Shown: one piece after another, positions 17,502 to 26,675 of the stretch
Numbering within the stretch: position 1 is the stretch's first letter
Layout of the letters: each line of letters begins with the position of its first letter
Assembly (NCBI GenBank): GCA_963757805.1
Contig: CAVWSM010000020.1
Span: 244,310 to 308,309, forward strand
From: CAVWSM01 sp963757805
GTDB lineage: Bacteria; Actinomycetota; Actinomycetes; Jiangellales; Jiangellaceae
DNA length: 64,000 bases
Direction of reading: 5' to 3'
Program-made: the position numbers and the translations under genes
Notes under the pieces: generated by a model
Told to the model about the DNA's origin: nothing
The model's input: only the letters and a program-made list of their open reading frames with translations
Databases searched by the model: none

Positions 17502-18733
17502 ATGAGAGCAACGAAGCGGCTCTGGCTAGGAGCCCTCGCGACATCCACCGCCCTCGCCCTCTCTTCGTGCGGGCTGGGCGGTGGCGACGACGACTCGTCG
17601 AGCGGCGGCGAGGACGACCCGATCGTCATCGGCGTCTCCCTCCCCCTCACCGGCGACTTCGCCGAGCCGGGCAAGGGCATCGAGCGTGGCTACGAGGCCT
17701 GGGCATCGTACGTCAACGAAAACGGCGGTCTGCTCGGCCGGCAGGTCGAGATGCAGATCCTCGACGACCAGTCGAACGCCGACCGAGTCGCCTCGGACTA
17801 CGAGCGGCTGATCAACCAGGACAACGTCGACCTGGTCTTCGGCCCGTTCTCCACGCGCCTGGTGATCCCGGCCGCGCAGGTTGCCAAGGACTACGGCTTC
17901 CTGTTCGTCGAGCCGGCGGGCGCCGCGGCCGACGTCTTCAACCAGGGTTTCGACAACCTGTTCTACGCCGCGCCGGCGGTCGCCACCGACCACTACAACT
18001 ACCTGGCCGACTACATCCTCGCGATGCCCGAGGCCGAGCGCCCGACGTCGATCGCCGTCGCTTCGATGGACGACCCGTTCGCCCAGGGCACGGCGTACGG
18101 CCTGCGCGACAAGTTGGTGGAGGCCGGGATCCCGTCGTCGTCGACGAGGTCTACCCACCCAACACGACGGACTTCAGCGGCATCGCGGCCAAGATCGCCG
18201 CGTCCAACGCTGACATGCTGATTGGTGGCTCGCAGTACCAGGACGGCGTCAACCTGATCGTCGCCCTGCAGCAGCTCGGCTTCCAGCCCAAGATGGCTGC
18301 GGTCTCCGGCGCTCCGACCAACGCGGAGTTCCCCGAGGCGATCGGTGAGAAGACCGAGGGCATCCTGTCGCCTACCGGCTACACGACGACGGCGTCCTAC
18401 CCGTCCAACCAGGAGTTCGTCGAGCACTACACCGAGATGTACGGCTCGCTGCCGGCCGAGGACGAGGCCAACGCGTGGACGACCGGTCAGGTCGTGGCGG
18501 CCGCGGTCGAGGCCGTCGGCTGCGCCGACCCGGAACCGGAGTGCCAGCAGCAGCTGATCGACTGGTTGCACGACAACGAGGTGGAGACTGTCGTCGGCCC
18601 GCTGAGCTGGGACCAGGACGGCCGGCCGCAGAGCGCGCACCTCATCCAGCAGTACGTGGACGGCCAGATCAAGATCGTGCTGCCGGAGGACGCCAAGGAA
18701 GCCGACTTCATCCACCCCAAGCCGGCCTGGTAA
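17502..18733 (+). pseudogene. HAAT-type ABC transporter substrate-binding lipoprotein (one frameshift)
   Basis: A Leu/Ile/Val-binding-type (type 1 periplasmic-binding fold) receptor of about 410 residues. It begins with a lipoprotein signal (lipobox LSSC) and the family start of mature protein, IVIGVSLPLTGDFAEPG. One frameshift near 18134 is repaired by adding one G (CCGTCG to CCGGTCG); the frame then continues VVVDEVYPPNTTDFSG to the stop. The neighbours are sugar-type enzymes and a LacI regulator, so the ligand may be a sugar acid or polyol and not an amino acid; this is inference. It is first gene of the operon behind operator 17460-17483. Confidence 0.85.
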
Positions 18734-18748
18734 GGGCGCGGATCGGCA

Positions 18749-19634
18749 GTGTCCGGCTCCCTGTTCCTGCAAAGCCTGGTGCTAGGCGTGCTGCTGGGAG
18801 GGCTCTACGCCCTCCTGGCAGCGGGCCTCACCTTGTACTTCGGCGTGATGCGAGTCGTCATGATCGCGCACGCCGCGTTCCTCATCCTCGCGGCCTACCT
18901 CGCGTGGTACTTCAACCGTGAGACAGGGCTCGACCCGCTGCTGTCGCTCGTGATCACGGTGCCGCTGTTCTTCGTGGTCGGGTTTGCGATGCAGCGGCTG
19001 CTGATCGCCCGGCTGCGGCCGATCAGCCTCACGATGATGTCGGTGCTGCTGACGTTCGCCATCGCGCTGGTGATCGAGGGCATGCTCGGGTTCATCTGGA
19101 CGTGGCACACAGCGGCGCATCCAGCTCGACTACTCGAGCGCCAGCATCGAGCTGTTCGGTGCCAACATCGCGGTGGTCAAGCTGATCTCGTTCGGCCTGG
19201 CTGCGGTCTCCCTGGGCGGGCTCTACCTGATCCTCAAGAAGACCGCGTTCGGCCAGGCGCTCCGAGCGACGATCCAGCACAAGGACGCTGCGCAGCTCCT
19301 CGGCATCGACACCGATCGGGTTGCCGGCTACGGATTCGGCCTTGGCCTCGCCACCGCGGCCATTGGCGGCACGGCGCTGTCGCTCGACTACACGATCTAC
19401 CCGTCGCTGCACTGGCACTGGATCGGCCCGCTGATGGCGATCATCGTCGTCGGCGGCCTGGGCAGCATCCCCGGCGCGGCGATCGCGGCCATGGTGCTCG
19501 GCATCGCCGCCAGCCTCCTGCAGGTGCCGTTCGGCACCACGTGGGCGCAGACCGTGTTCTACGTCGCCCTGTTCGCGACCCTGATGGTGCGGCCGCAGGG
19601 GTTCTTCGGAGGTCGCCTTGCGCAGCGCTTCTAG
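18749..19634 (+). pseudogene. HAAT-type ABC permease, LivH-like (one frameshift)
   Basis: Membrane permease of about 295 residues. The GTG at 18749 lies 15 bases after the receptor gene. The N-terminal frame has LLGGLYALLAAGLTLYFGVM, typical of LivH. After a shift near 19112 (one extra base in GCGGCGC) the second frame carries the HAAT permease core with ALRATIQHKDAAQLLGID and GGLGSIPGA. The end overlaps livM. It would form the channel with LivM. Confidence 0.85.
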
Positions 19635-20676
19635 CCGGCTCGACCTCGGGGCCAGGGTGCTCGGCATCCTGCTGCTCGTCGTGGTCGTGCTGCTGTTCCC
19701 GTCCATGGCGTCCGACCCGTTCATCCTGTCGGTCGGCGTGGTCATCATGAGCTACGCCGTGCTCGCCACGTCGTGGAACTTCGTCGGCGGCTTCACGGGA
19801 TACATCTCGCTGGGGCACGCGGCCTACGCCGGCCTCGGCGGCTACGCGACCGGGCTGCTCATTCTCAAGGCCGACCTCAACCCATGGCTGGCGCTGTTCG
19901 TCGGGGCTCTGATCGTCGCGATCCTCACTGTGCCGATTGGCATAGCGTCGTTGCGCGTACGAGGCGCGTCGTTCGTCATCGTGTCCATCGCGCTCGTGCT
20001 GATCATGCAGCTGGTCTTCCAGAGCTGGCGCTCCTTCACCGGCGGTTCCAACGGCCTGCGCATCCCGCGACCGTTCGGGCCTGAGGTGCTGCGGCCCGAG
20101 CAGCACGAGCGGTTCTTCTTCCTGCACGCCGCGCTGCTCGCGGTGGCATTCTGCTGGCATGGTGGGCCATCGAGCGCTCTCGCCTCGGCGCTGGGCTCAA
20201 GGCAATCCGGGAGGACGAGGACAAGGCACAGTCGCTCGGCGTGCCCACGTTCTCGTACAAGCTCGTTGCACTCGTGATCTCCGCGTTCTTCACCGCGCTT
20301 GGTGGCGGCCTGTACGCGCTGTGGTTCGGCTACCTCGACCCGATCTTCCAGTTCTCGATCCTGGTCGGCGCCTACATGGTGCTCATGTCTCTGCTGGGCG
20401 GCATCCGCAGCCTGTCGGGCCCGCTGCTCGGGGCGGTAATCGTCGGCTACGCAGTCGAAGTCTTCAAGGCGCAGTACGGCGACACCCAGTTCCACCTTGT
20501 CGCGACCGGACTCCTGCTCGGACTTGTCGTGCTGTTCATGCCCGATGGCATCATCCCGGCGCTCACCGCGCTGGTGAACCGGTTCCGCCCACAGGCCGCG
20601 TCGATCCGCGAGATGACCGCCGCCGATCTGCAGGAGCAACGGGCAGCCGACCACGAAGGCCGAGGTGCACACATGA
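19618..20676 (+). pseudogene. HAAT-type ABC permease, LivM-like (frameshifted)
   Basis: Second permease, about 350 residues, starting with TTG at 19618 inside the livH 3' end. The first frame has the LivM pattern WNFVGGFTGYISLGHAAYAG. The second, after a shift near 20153 (repaired by one extra C), has KAIREDEDKAQSLGV, the coupling helix to the ATPases. The 3' end is unclear: the natural stop is probably the TGA of the ATGA at 20673-20676, which needs a further +1 shift just before it; as written the frame runs into livG. Confidence 0.8.
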
Positions 20677-21432
20677 CGGCCAACGCGGCGGTCGTCGACC
20701 CGCCAGAGCGTCGCGACGGAAGGGCTCAGCAAGTCGTTCGGTGGAGTCCAGGCCGTGGACGGCGCCTCGGTGGCATTCCGGCAGGGGAAGATCAACGCGC
20801 TGATCGGTCCCAACGGATCCGGCAAGACAACGTTCTTCAACTGCGTCACGGGGATGATCCGCCCCGACGCGGGCAGGGTCACGTACGACGGCCACGACGT
20901 CACCGGCAAGGCGCCGCACACGATCGCCAAGGCGGGCATCGGTCGGAGCTTCCAGCTCTGCCGCATCTTCCCGCGGCTCACGGTGCTCGACAACGTCCTC
21001 GTGGCGGTGCGCCCCACCGGTCTGCTCGACCGGCTGGCCGGCTCGCGCAACAAGGCAGACGTGCAGCGCGCCCAGGATCTCCTGGCACGGGTGGGCATCG
21101 ACCACCTGGAGCGGTCGGAGGCGCGCGACATCTCGTACGGGCAGCAAAAGCTCCTCGAGCTTGCCGGCGTGCTCATGGGCGATCCCGACACGATCATGCT
21201 CGACGAGCCCGCCGGCGGAGTGAACCCGGCGCTCATCGATCGCATCGCGGTGCTCGTCCGTGAGCTCAACGCCGAGGGAAAGACCTTCATCATCGTCGAG
21301 CACAACATGGACATGGTCATGAGCCTCAGCGACCACGTTGTCGTGTTCGACCGGGGCCGACCGATCGCTGAGGGAACCCCCGCCGTCGTGCAGAGCGACC
21401 CGAAGGTTCTGGAGGCTTACCTTGGCATCTGA
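20673..21432 (+). pseudogene. HAAT-type ABC ATPase, LivG-like (one frameshift near its start)
   Basis: ATPase subunit of about 250 residues. The ATG at 20673 opens a short frame (MTANAAVVDPPE). The conserved protein (ATEGLSKSFGGVQAVD) begins in the +1 frame from about 20716. It has Walker A GPNGSGKTT, the LivG-specific region, signature SYGQQKLLEL and Walker B MLDEPAGGVNP. The frame difference requires a shift near 20713. Its stop overlaps the livF start. Confidence 0.85.
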
Positions 21433-22180
21433 CCATCTCCTCGAGCTCACCGACATCCAGGCGGGATACGGGCGCGCGGCCCTGGTGTTGCGCGGGCTGA
21501 CCGTCAGGGTCCCGCCGGCGAGCGTCGTCTGTCTCGTCGGCCCCAACGGTGCGGGCAAGTCGACGGTGCTCAAGGTGGCGAGCGGCATGCTCGCCCCGCG
21601 CTCCGGGCGCATCGTCGTCGACGGCATCGACGTCACGGGACGCTCGCCGCAGCAGCTGCTGCGCGCCGGCCTGTCTCACGTGCTGCAGGGGCACAGCGTC
21701 TTCAAGGAGATGACGGTCGAGGAGAACGTCCTCCTCGGTGCGTTCACCGTCAAGGACAAGGCGCAGGTCCGCGAGCGGGTCGAGTTCGTCAAGACACTGT
21801 TCCCGCTCGTGGCCGATCGATGGGCGGCACTCGCGGGCGCACTGTCGGGCGGCCAGCAGAAACAGGTCGAGTTCGCAAGGTCGCTCATGGTGAGCCCCAA
21901 GGTCGTGCTGCTCGACGAGCCGTCGATGGGCCTCGACCCGAAGGCCACTGCCATCGTCTTCGAGCAGATCGTGCGCATGCGCGACGCGGGCATGGCCGTG
22001 CTGCTCGTCGAGCAGAATGCCCGCCGAGCACTCGAAACCGCGGACATCGGCTGTGTGCTCGACCTCGGACGAGTCCACATCACCGGCCCCGCGGCCGAGC
22101 TCCTCGCAGACCCCCAGCTCGCCGAGCTCTACCTCGGCGGCGGCCCAAGCCAGTCACGACGCAATGAAGCAGGTACCTGA
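21422..22180 (+). CDS. HAAT-type ABC ATPase, LivF-like
   Basis: Intact 252-residue ATPase starting with TTG at 21422, overlapping the livG stop by 11 bases. It shows Walker A GPNGAGKST, signature LSGGQQKQVEFARSLM, Walker B VVLLDEPSMGL and the switch-histidine region, replaced here by VLLVEQNARRAL as is normal in LivF. It pairs with the LivG-like subunit to power uptake. It is one of only two unbroken genes in the 14.4-30.3 kb island. Confidence 0.9.
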   Translation: MASDHLLELTDIQAGYGRAALVLRGLTVRVPPASVVCLVGPNGAGKSTVLKVASGMLAPRSGRIVVDGIDVTGRSPQQLLRAGLSHVLQGHSVFKEMTVEENVLLGAFTVKDKAQVRERVEFVKTLFPLVADRWAALAGALSGGQQKQVEFARSLMVSPKVVLLDEPSMGLDPKATAIVFEQIVRMRDAGMAVLLVEQNARRALETADIGCVLDLGRVHITGPAAELLADPQLAELYLGGGPSQSRRNEAGT

Positions 22181-22184
22181 CTCC

Positions 22185-23346
22185 ATGACAGCTCAGCCTT
22201 CGCACACGTACCGCATCGTCATGAACGGCGTGACCGGCCGCATGGGCTACCGCCAGCACCTGCTGCGCTCGATCCTCGCGATCCGCGCCGAGGGCGGCCT
22301 ACTGCTGCCTGACGGAAGCCGCATCCAGGTGGAGCCGATCCTCGTGGGTCGCAACACCCAGAAGCTCGCCGACATGGCTGCTGAGCACGACATCACCGAG
22401 TTCACAACCGACCTCGACAGTGTGCTCGCCGACGACAGCGCGCGCATCTACTTCGACGCCCAGGTCACCAGCGAGCGGAAGAAGGCCATCCTCAAGGCGA
22501 TCGCGGCAGGCAAGCACATCTACACCGAGAAGCCACTCGCCGAGTCGGTCGACGAGGCACTCGAGCTGGTCGCGGCCGCCGAGGCCGCCGGCGTCACAAC
22601 GGTGTCGTGCACGACAAGATCTACCTGCCCGGCCTGCTCAAGCTGAAGCGGCTCATCGACGACGGGTTCTTCGGGCGCATCCTGTCCGTACGCGGCGAGT
22701 TCGGCTACTGGGTCTTCGAGGGCGACGACGTGGCCGCGCAGCGACCGAGCTGGAACTACCGCGCCGAGGACGGCGGCGGCATGGTCCTCGACATGTTCGC
22801 GCACTGGAACTACGTGCTCGAGGTGCTGTTCGGTCGCGTCGAGGCTGTGACTGCCAAGGCGGTCACGCATGTCACGCAGCGGTGGGACGAGCAGGGCAGG
22901 CCGTACGACGCCACCGCCGACGACGCCGCCTACGCGATCTTCGAACTTCCGGCGGGCGTGGTCGCGCAGATCAACTCGTCGTGGGCCGTGCGGGTCAACC
23001 GCGACGAGCTCGTCGAGTTCCAGGTCGACGGCACACAGGGCTCGGCCGTGGCAGGACTGTTCGGCTGCCGCGTGCAGCCGCGGTCGGCGACGCCGCGGCC
23101 GGTCTGGAACCCAGACCTGCCCACGGAGGAGCCGTTCCGTCGCAGTGGGAGGAGGTGCAAGAGGAGCCCACTCACGGGTCCATTCCCAATGGCTTCCGCG
23201 CGCAGTGGGAGGAGTTCCTCGCCGACGTGCACGCGGGTCGGTCGCACCGCCACGACTTCCGGTCTGGCGTCCGCGGCCTGCAGCTGGTGGATGCGGCGTT
23301 GCGGTCCTCGGCGGAAGGCCGGCGGGTGGAGGTGCGTGGCGCGTGA
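22185..23346 (+). pseudogene. Gfo/Idh/MocA-family oxidoreductase (two frameshifts)
   Basis: An NAD(P)-dependent sugar or polyol dehydrogenase of about 387 residues. The N-terminal Rossmann part begins IVMNGVTGRMGYRQHLLRSI. The family motif AAGKHIYTEKPLAES (EKP lysine) is intact. Frameshifts lie near 22607 (repaired by one A, giving TNGVVHDKIYLPG) and near 23143 (one C, giving PSQWEEVQEE). The C-terminus VRGLQLVDAALRS is typical. Its stop shares GTGA with the next gene, so the catabolic genes are coupled. Confidence 0.82.
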
Positions 23347-24500
23347 CGTCGATCGAGCTGCCCGACGCCGCCGGCGGGTGGCGTTCGGTCGAGCTCCGCG
23401 AGCCACGGCAGTGGAAGGACCACCCCGAGCCGTACGAACGCGCGTGGCGTTCGCAGCGGCACACGTCGTCGCTGACCCGCTGGGCAACAACGTGCCCGGT
23501 GCGCCGGCCGATGTCGACTGGGAGTCGACGCTCGCGGTCCGTCGCGGGCTGTTCCGCTACGGGCTGGGCGTCGCCGAGGCGATGGACACCGCGCAGCGCA
23601 ATATGGGGCTCGACTGGGCGGCGATCCAAGAGCTGATCGCGCGGAGCGCCTCGCAGGCGAAGGAGCTCGGCGCACGCATCGCGTCCGGCGCCGGCACCGA
23701 CCACAGGGATGACCTCAGCAGCGTCGACGACATCATCGCGGCGTACACCGAACAGATCGAGTTCGTCGAGAGCACTGGGTCGCAGGTGATCGTGATGGCC
23801 TCCCGCCACCTCGCCCGCATTGCCCGTGACGCCGACGACTACCTGCGCGTCTACGACGCCATCCTCGGCCAGGTACGCGAGCCGGTGATCCTGCACTGGC
23901 TCGGCGAGGCGTTCGACCCACAGCTGCGCGGCTACTGGGGATCCACGGATGTGATGGTGGCAACGGCGACGTTCGTCGGACCTGGTCACCGGCCACGCGG
24001 ACAAGGTCGACGGGGTCAAGGTGTCGCTGCTCTCGGCCGACCACGAAATCGGTCTGCGCGCGAGCCTGCCGCCGGGCGTGCGGCTGTACACCGGCGACGA
24101 CTTCAACTACCCCGAGCTGATCCGGGGCGACGGCACGCACCACTCCGACGCGCTGCTCGGAGCGTTTGCCGCCATCGCCCCCGCGGCGTCGGCGGCGCTC
24201 GCGGCGCTCGATGACGGCGACCTCGCGACCTATGACGCCGAGCTCGCACCGACGCTGCCACTATCGCGGCACATCTTCGAGGCGCCGACCTACTACTACA
24301 AGACCGGTATCGCCTTCATGTCGTGGCTGACTGGCCAGCAGCCCGGCTTCACGATGGTGGGCGGCCTGCAGTCGGCGCGCAGCGTCGTACACCTGGCGCG
24401 CATCTTCGAGCTCGCCAACGACGCGTTGCTGCTGCCCGACCCCGAATTTGCGGCGCACCAGATGCGCCAGCTGCTCGCCACCGCAGGGGCGGTGCGATGA
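23343..24500 (+). pseudogene. DUF993 protein, dihydrodipicolinate-synthase-like (two frameshifts)
   Basis: The intended product, about 385 residues, matches the DUF993 family, which has a DHDPS-like aldolase barrel. Recognisable stretches are RVAFAAAHVVADPLGNNVPG, YGLGVAEAMDTAQRNMGLDW, VILHWLGEAFDP and DKVDGVKVSLLSADHEIGLR. Shifts lie near 23440 (one missing A) and 23978 (one extra G). It probably cleaves or interconverts a keto sugar acid made by the preceding oxidoreductase; the reaction is not known to me. GTGA and ATGA overlaps couple it to both neighbours. Confidence 0.8.
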
Positions 24501-25409
24501 CGACGCATGCCGTCGAAGTGTTTGACGTCCCGTCCGGTCTGCCGGCGCGTTTGCCAACGCCGGCACCGGGCGACCCACGGCTTGCGCGGTTGTCGCTCAA
24601 CCAACGTACGACGGCAAAGTGGACGCTTCGCGAGGCGATCGACGGCGCTGTCACCGCCGGGCTGCCCTCAATCGGCGTGTGGCGACGAACCAGTGGCCGA
24701 GGTCGGCTTGTCCACCGCTCGCGACTGGCTGGCTGATGCCGGGCTGCGCGTTTCCTCGGTCTGCCGCGGCGGGTTCTTCACGAGTGCCGACGCGGCTGAA
24801 CGTGACGGCCGCGCACGAATCCAACCTCGCCGCCATCGACGAGACCGCCGAGCTAGGCGCCGCAACGCTCGTGCTCGTCCCCGGCGGGTTGCCCGGGGGC
24901 GACCGTGACCTCAGTGCCGCTCGCGCCCGAGCCGCAGAGGCGATCGCCGCCCTCGTCCCGTACGCGCAGGACTTGGGCGTACGGCTGGGCATCGAGCCGA
25001 TGCACCCGATGTACGCCGCCGACCGCGGCGTCGTCTCGACGCTGGAGCAGGCACTCGACATCGCCGAGCAGTTCCCCGCCGACGTCGTTGGCGTCGTCGT
25101 CGACACCTTCCACGTCTGGTGGGAGCCCGGCGTGGAGCACCAGATCGCTCGCGCGGCGGGTCGCATCACCAGCTATCAGGTTTGTGACTGGATCACCCCG
25201 TTGCCTGCCGACGCCCTGCTGAGCCGCGGCATGGTGGGCGATGGTCACATCGACTTTGCGACGTCTGACCCGCGCGGTCGCCGCAGCCGGCTACACGGGC
25301 GACGTCGAGGTCGAGATCTTCAATGCCGACGTCTGGGCCGCGCCTGGCGCACGACGTCGTTGCGACCCTTGCCCGGCGTTACGTCGAGCTGGTCGAGCCC
25401 CACCTGTAA
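24497..25409 (+). pseudogene. Sugar phosphate isomerase/epimerase, IolE-like TIM barrel (four frameshifts)
   Basis: An AP-endonuclease-2-fold TIM barrel of about 300 residues, last in the overlapping catabolic run. Readable segments include ARLSLNQRTTAKWTLREAI, EVGLSTARDWLADAGLRVSS, GVRLGIEPMHPMYAADRGVV, DVVGVVVDTFHVWWEP and GYTGDVEVEIFNADVW. The metal-ligand Glu (GIEPMHP), Asp/His (DTFHVWW) and Glu (EVEIFN) are present. Shifts lie near 24675, 24808, 25256 and 25345. It may isomerise an inosose-like or keto-sugar intermediate. Confidence 0.8.
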
Positions 25410-25450
25410 CCGCACCCGTCGGATCTACTGACCGTTCAGAGAGGAACGTC

Positions 25451-26428
25451 ATGTCCGCCAGAACGAGGTTCGGAGCCGGAGGCTTGGCGCTGCTGTGCCT
25501 TGCACTCCTCGTTGCACTGATTACCACGCTGCAGGCTGCCCCGAAGGCAGACAGCGGTCCGCCGTTCGCACGCTATGACGACAGGATCGCCGACTACGGG
25601 GTCTGTCGCGGGCTGGACGACCGCTGTTACAACGAGTGGAGCCTTGCCCGCAAGAATGATGGCGTGCAGCGCGTCCTCGTCTTCACCGCAACTGGCGTCT
25701 CCCGGCACGCGCATCTCGGGCCACTGCTGCCGCCCGGGAAGAACCCGCCGCTCACGGAGGCCCACGTCGCGCAGAACGCGATGATCCGCTGGGGCCAGGA
25801 GGCCGGGTTCCAGGTCGACTGGACCGAGGACGTCAAGCAGCTGGACGCGCCGGCGAAGCTCGCGCCGTATGACGCGGTCGTATTCCTCAGCAACTCGCGG
25901 ACGATGCTCGACGACGCGTCGCAGACGGCGCTGCTGCAGTATGTGCGCTCCGGCGGCGGCTTCGTCGCCATCCACAACACGCTGGGCGCGATGTACCACT
26001 GGCCGTGGTTCCAGGGACTGCTCGGCGGGGCCAACTTCTATGACCACGGTCCACACCGTGGCGGCCAGGTCGTCACGGTGGATCGGAAGGACGCGTCGAC
26101 CGAGAACCTGCCGGAGCGCTGGGACTTCCGCGACGAGTGGTACAACCTCGTGCCGTTCCCCACCGACGTCCGCGTGCTTGCCAAGGTCGACACCAACAGC
26201 TTCGAGAATGGCAGTGGTCAGGGCTTCAACGGCCACCCGGGGCATCCGGGCAACCACCCCGTCTCGTGGTGCCAGTACTACGACGGCGGGCGATCCTGGG
26301 TGACCTCGCTGGGCCACGACTCGGCCGCGTGGACCGACGGATCCACGCTGGTCGGTCAGGAGACGTTCAAGCAGCACATAGTTGGCGGCATCCTCAGCGC
26401 GATGGGAGCTAAGCCGTTCTGCCGGTGA
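25451..26428 (+). CDS. Exported ThuA-domain protein
   Basis: Intact 325-residue protein. An N-terminal hydrophobic segment (residues 9-28) acts as signal or anchor, so the protein works outside the cytoplasm. The rest is a ThuA-like glutamine-amidotransferase-fold domain, with VLVFTATGVSRHAH, AVVFLSNSRTMLDD, GGGFVAIHNTLGAMY and NHPVSWCQYYDGGRSWVTSL. ThuA proteins occur with sugar dehydrogenases acting on trehalose-like or 3-keto sugars. The ATG at 25451 follows GAGAGGA; a terminator-like hairpin follows the stop. Confidence 0.85.
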   Translation: MSARTRFGAGGLALLCLALLVALITTLQAAPKADSGPPFARYDDRIADYGVCRGLDDRCYNEWSLARKNDGVQRVLVFTATGVSRHAHLGPLLPPGKNPPLTEAHVAQNAMIRWGQEAGFQVDWTEDVKQLDAPAKLAPYDAVVFLSNSRTMLDDASQTALLQYVRSGGGFVAIHNTLGAMYHWPWFQGLLGGANFYDHGPHRGGQVVTVDRKDASTENLPERWDFRDEWYNLVPFPTDVRVLAKVDTNSFENGSGQGFNGHPGHPGNHPVSWCQYYDGGRSWVTSLGHDSAAWTDGSTLVGQETFKQHIVGGILSAMGAKPFCR

Positions 26429-26434
26429 GGGTCA

Positions 26435-26458
26435 CGGCCATCTGAGCTGAGATGGCCG
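26435..26458 (+). terminator. Hairpin terminator after the ThuA gene
   Basis: CGGCCATCT (26435-26443) and AGATGGCCG (26450-26458) form a perfect 9-bp stem with a 6-base loop, seven bases after the ThuA stop. A second hairpin (about 26463-26493) follows. There is no U tract, as is common in actinobacteria. It separates the transporter operon from the second LacI-controlled unit. Confidence 0.6.
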
Positions 26459-26610
26459 AGAGCGGGCTGCTGCGTGATGCTGTGGCAGCCCGCCTCCGGC
26501 CTGCCTGCGTGCTTGCGGATCCCTTGACACGCAAGGGTTTCCGGCATGTGTCTCGATGGTTCCCGGCTCTTGACGAGCCTTCTCAGCGGCTACTAGCGTC
26601 GGTCGCAATC

Positions 26611-26629
26611 GCTTACGTAAGCGCTTACG
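26611..26629. promoter_or_regulatory. LacI-type operator, site 2
   Basis: CGTAAGCGCTTACG (26616-26629) is a perfect palindrome with the same AAGCGCTT core as site 1. It overlaps a second palindrome, GCTTACGTAAGC (26611-26622). It lies 47 bases before the ATG of the exported dehydrogenase, placing that gene under the same LacI regulator as the transporter operon. Confidence 0.78.
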
Positions 26630-26675
26630 CGTCTACGTACTCCGCCCCGTACAACGACGACGTGATGGAGGCACC

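Noticed and set aside
22520..24106. A 528-codon minus-strand open frame over the oxidoreductase and DUF993 genes
   Set aside because: Sense-strand frames carry the conserved motifs; the antisense frame has none and survives only because of GC bias.
14977..25409. Programmed ribosomal frameshifting as the cause of the many frame changes
   Set aside because: The shifts are numerous, of both signs, in unrelated genes and without common slippery sites or downstream structures.
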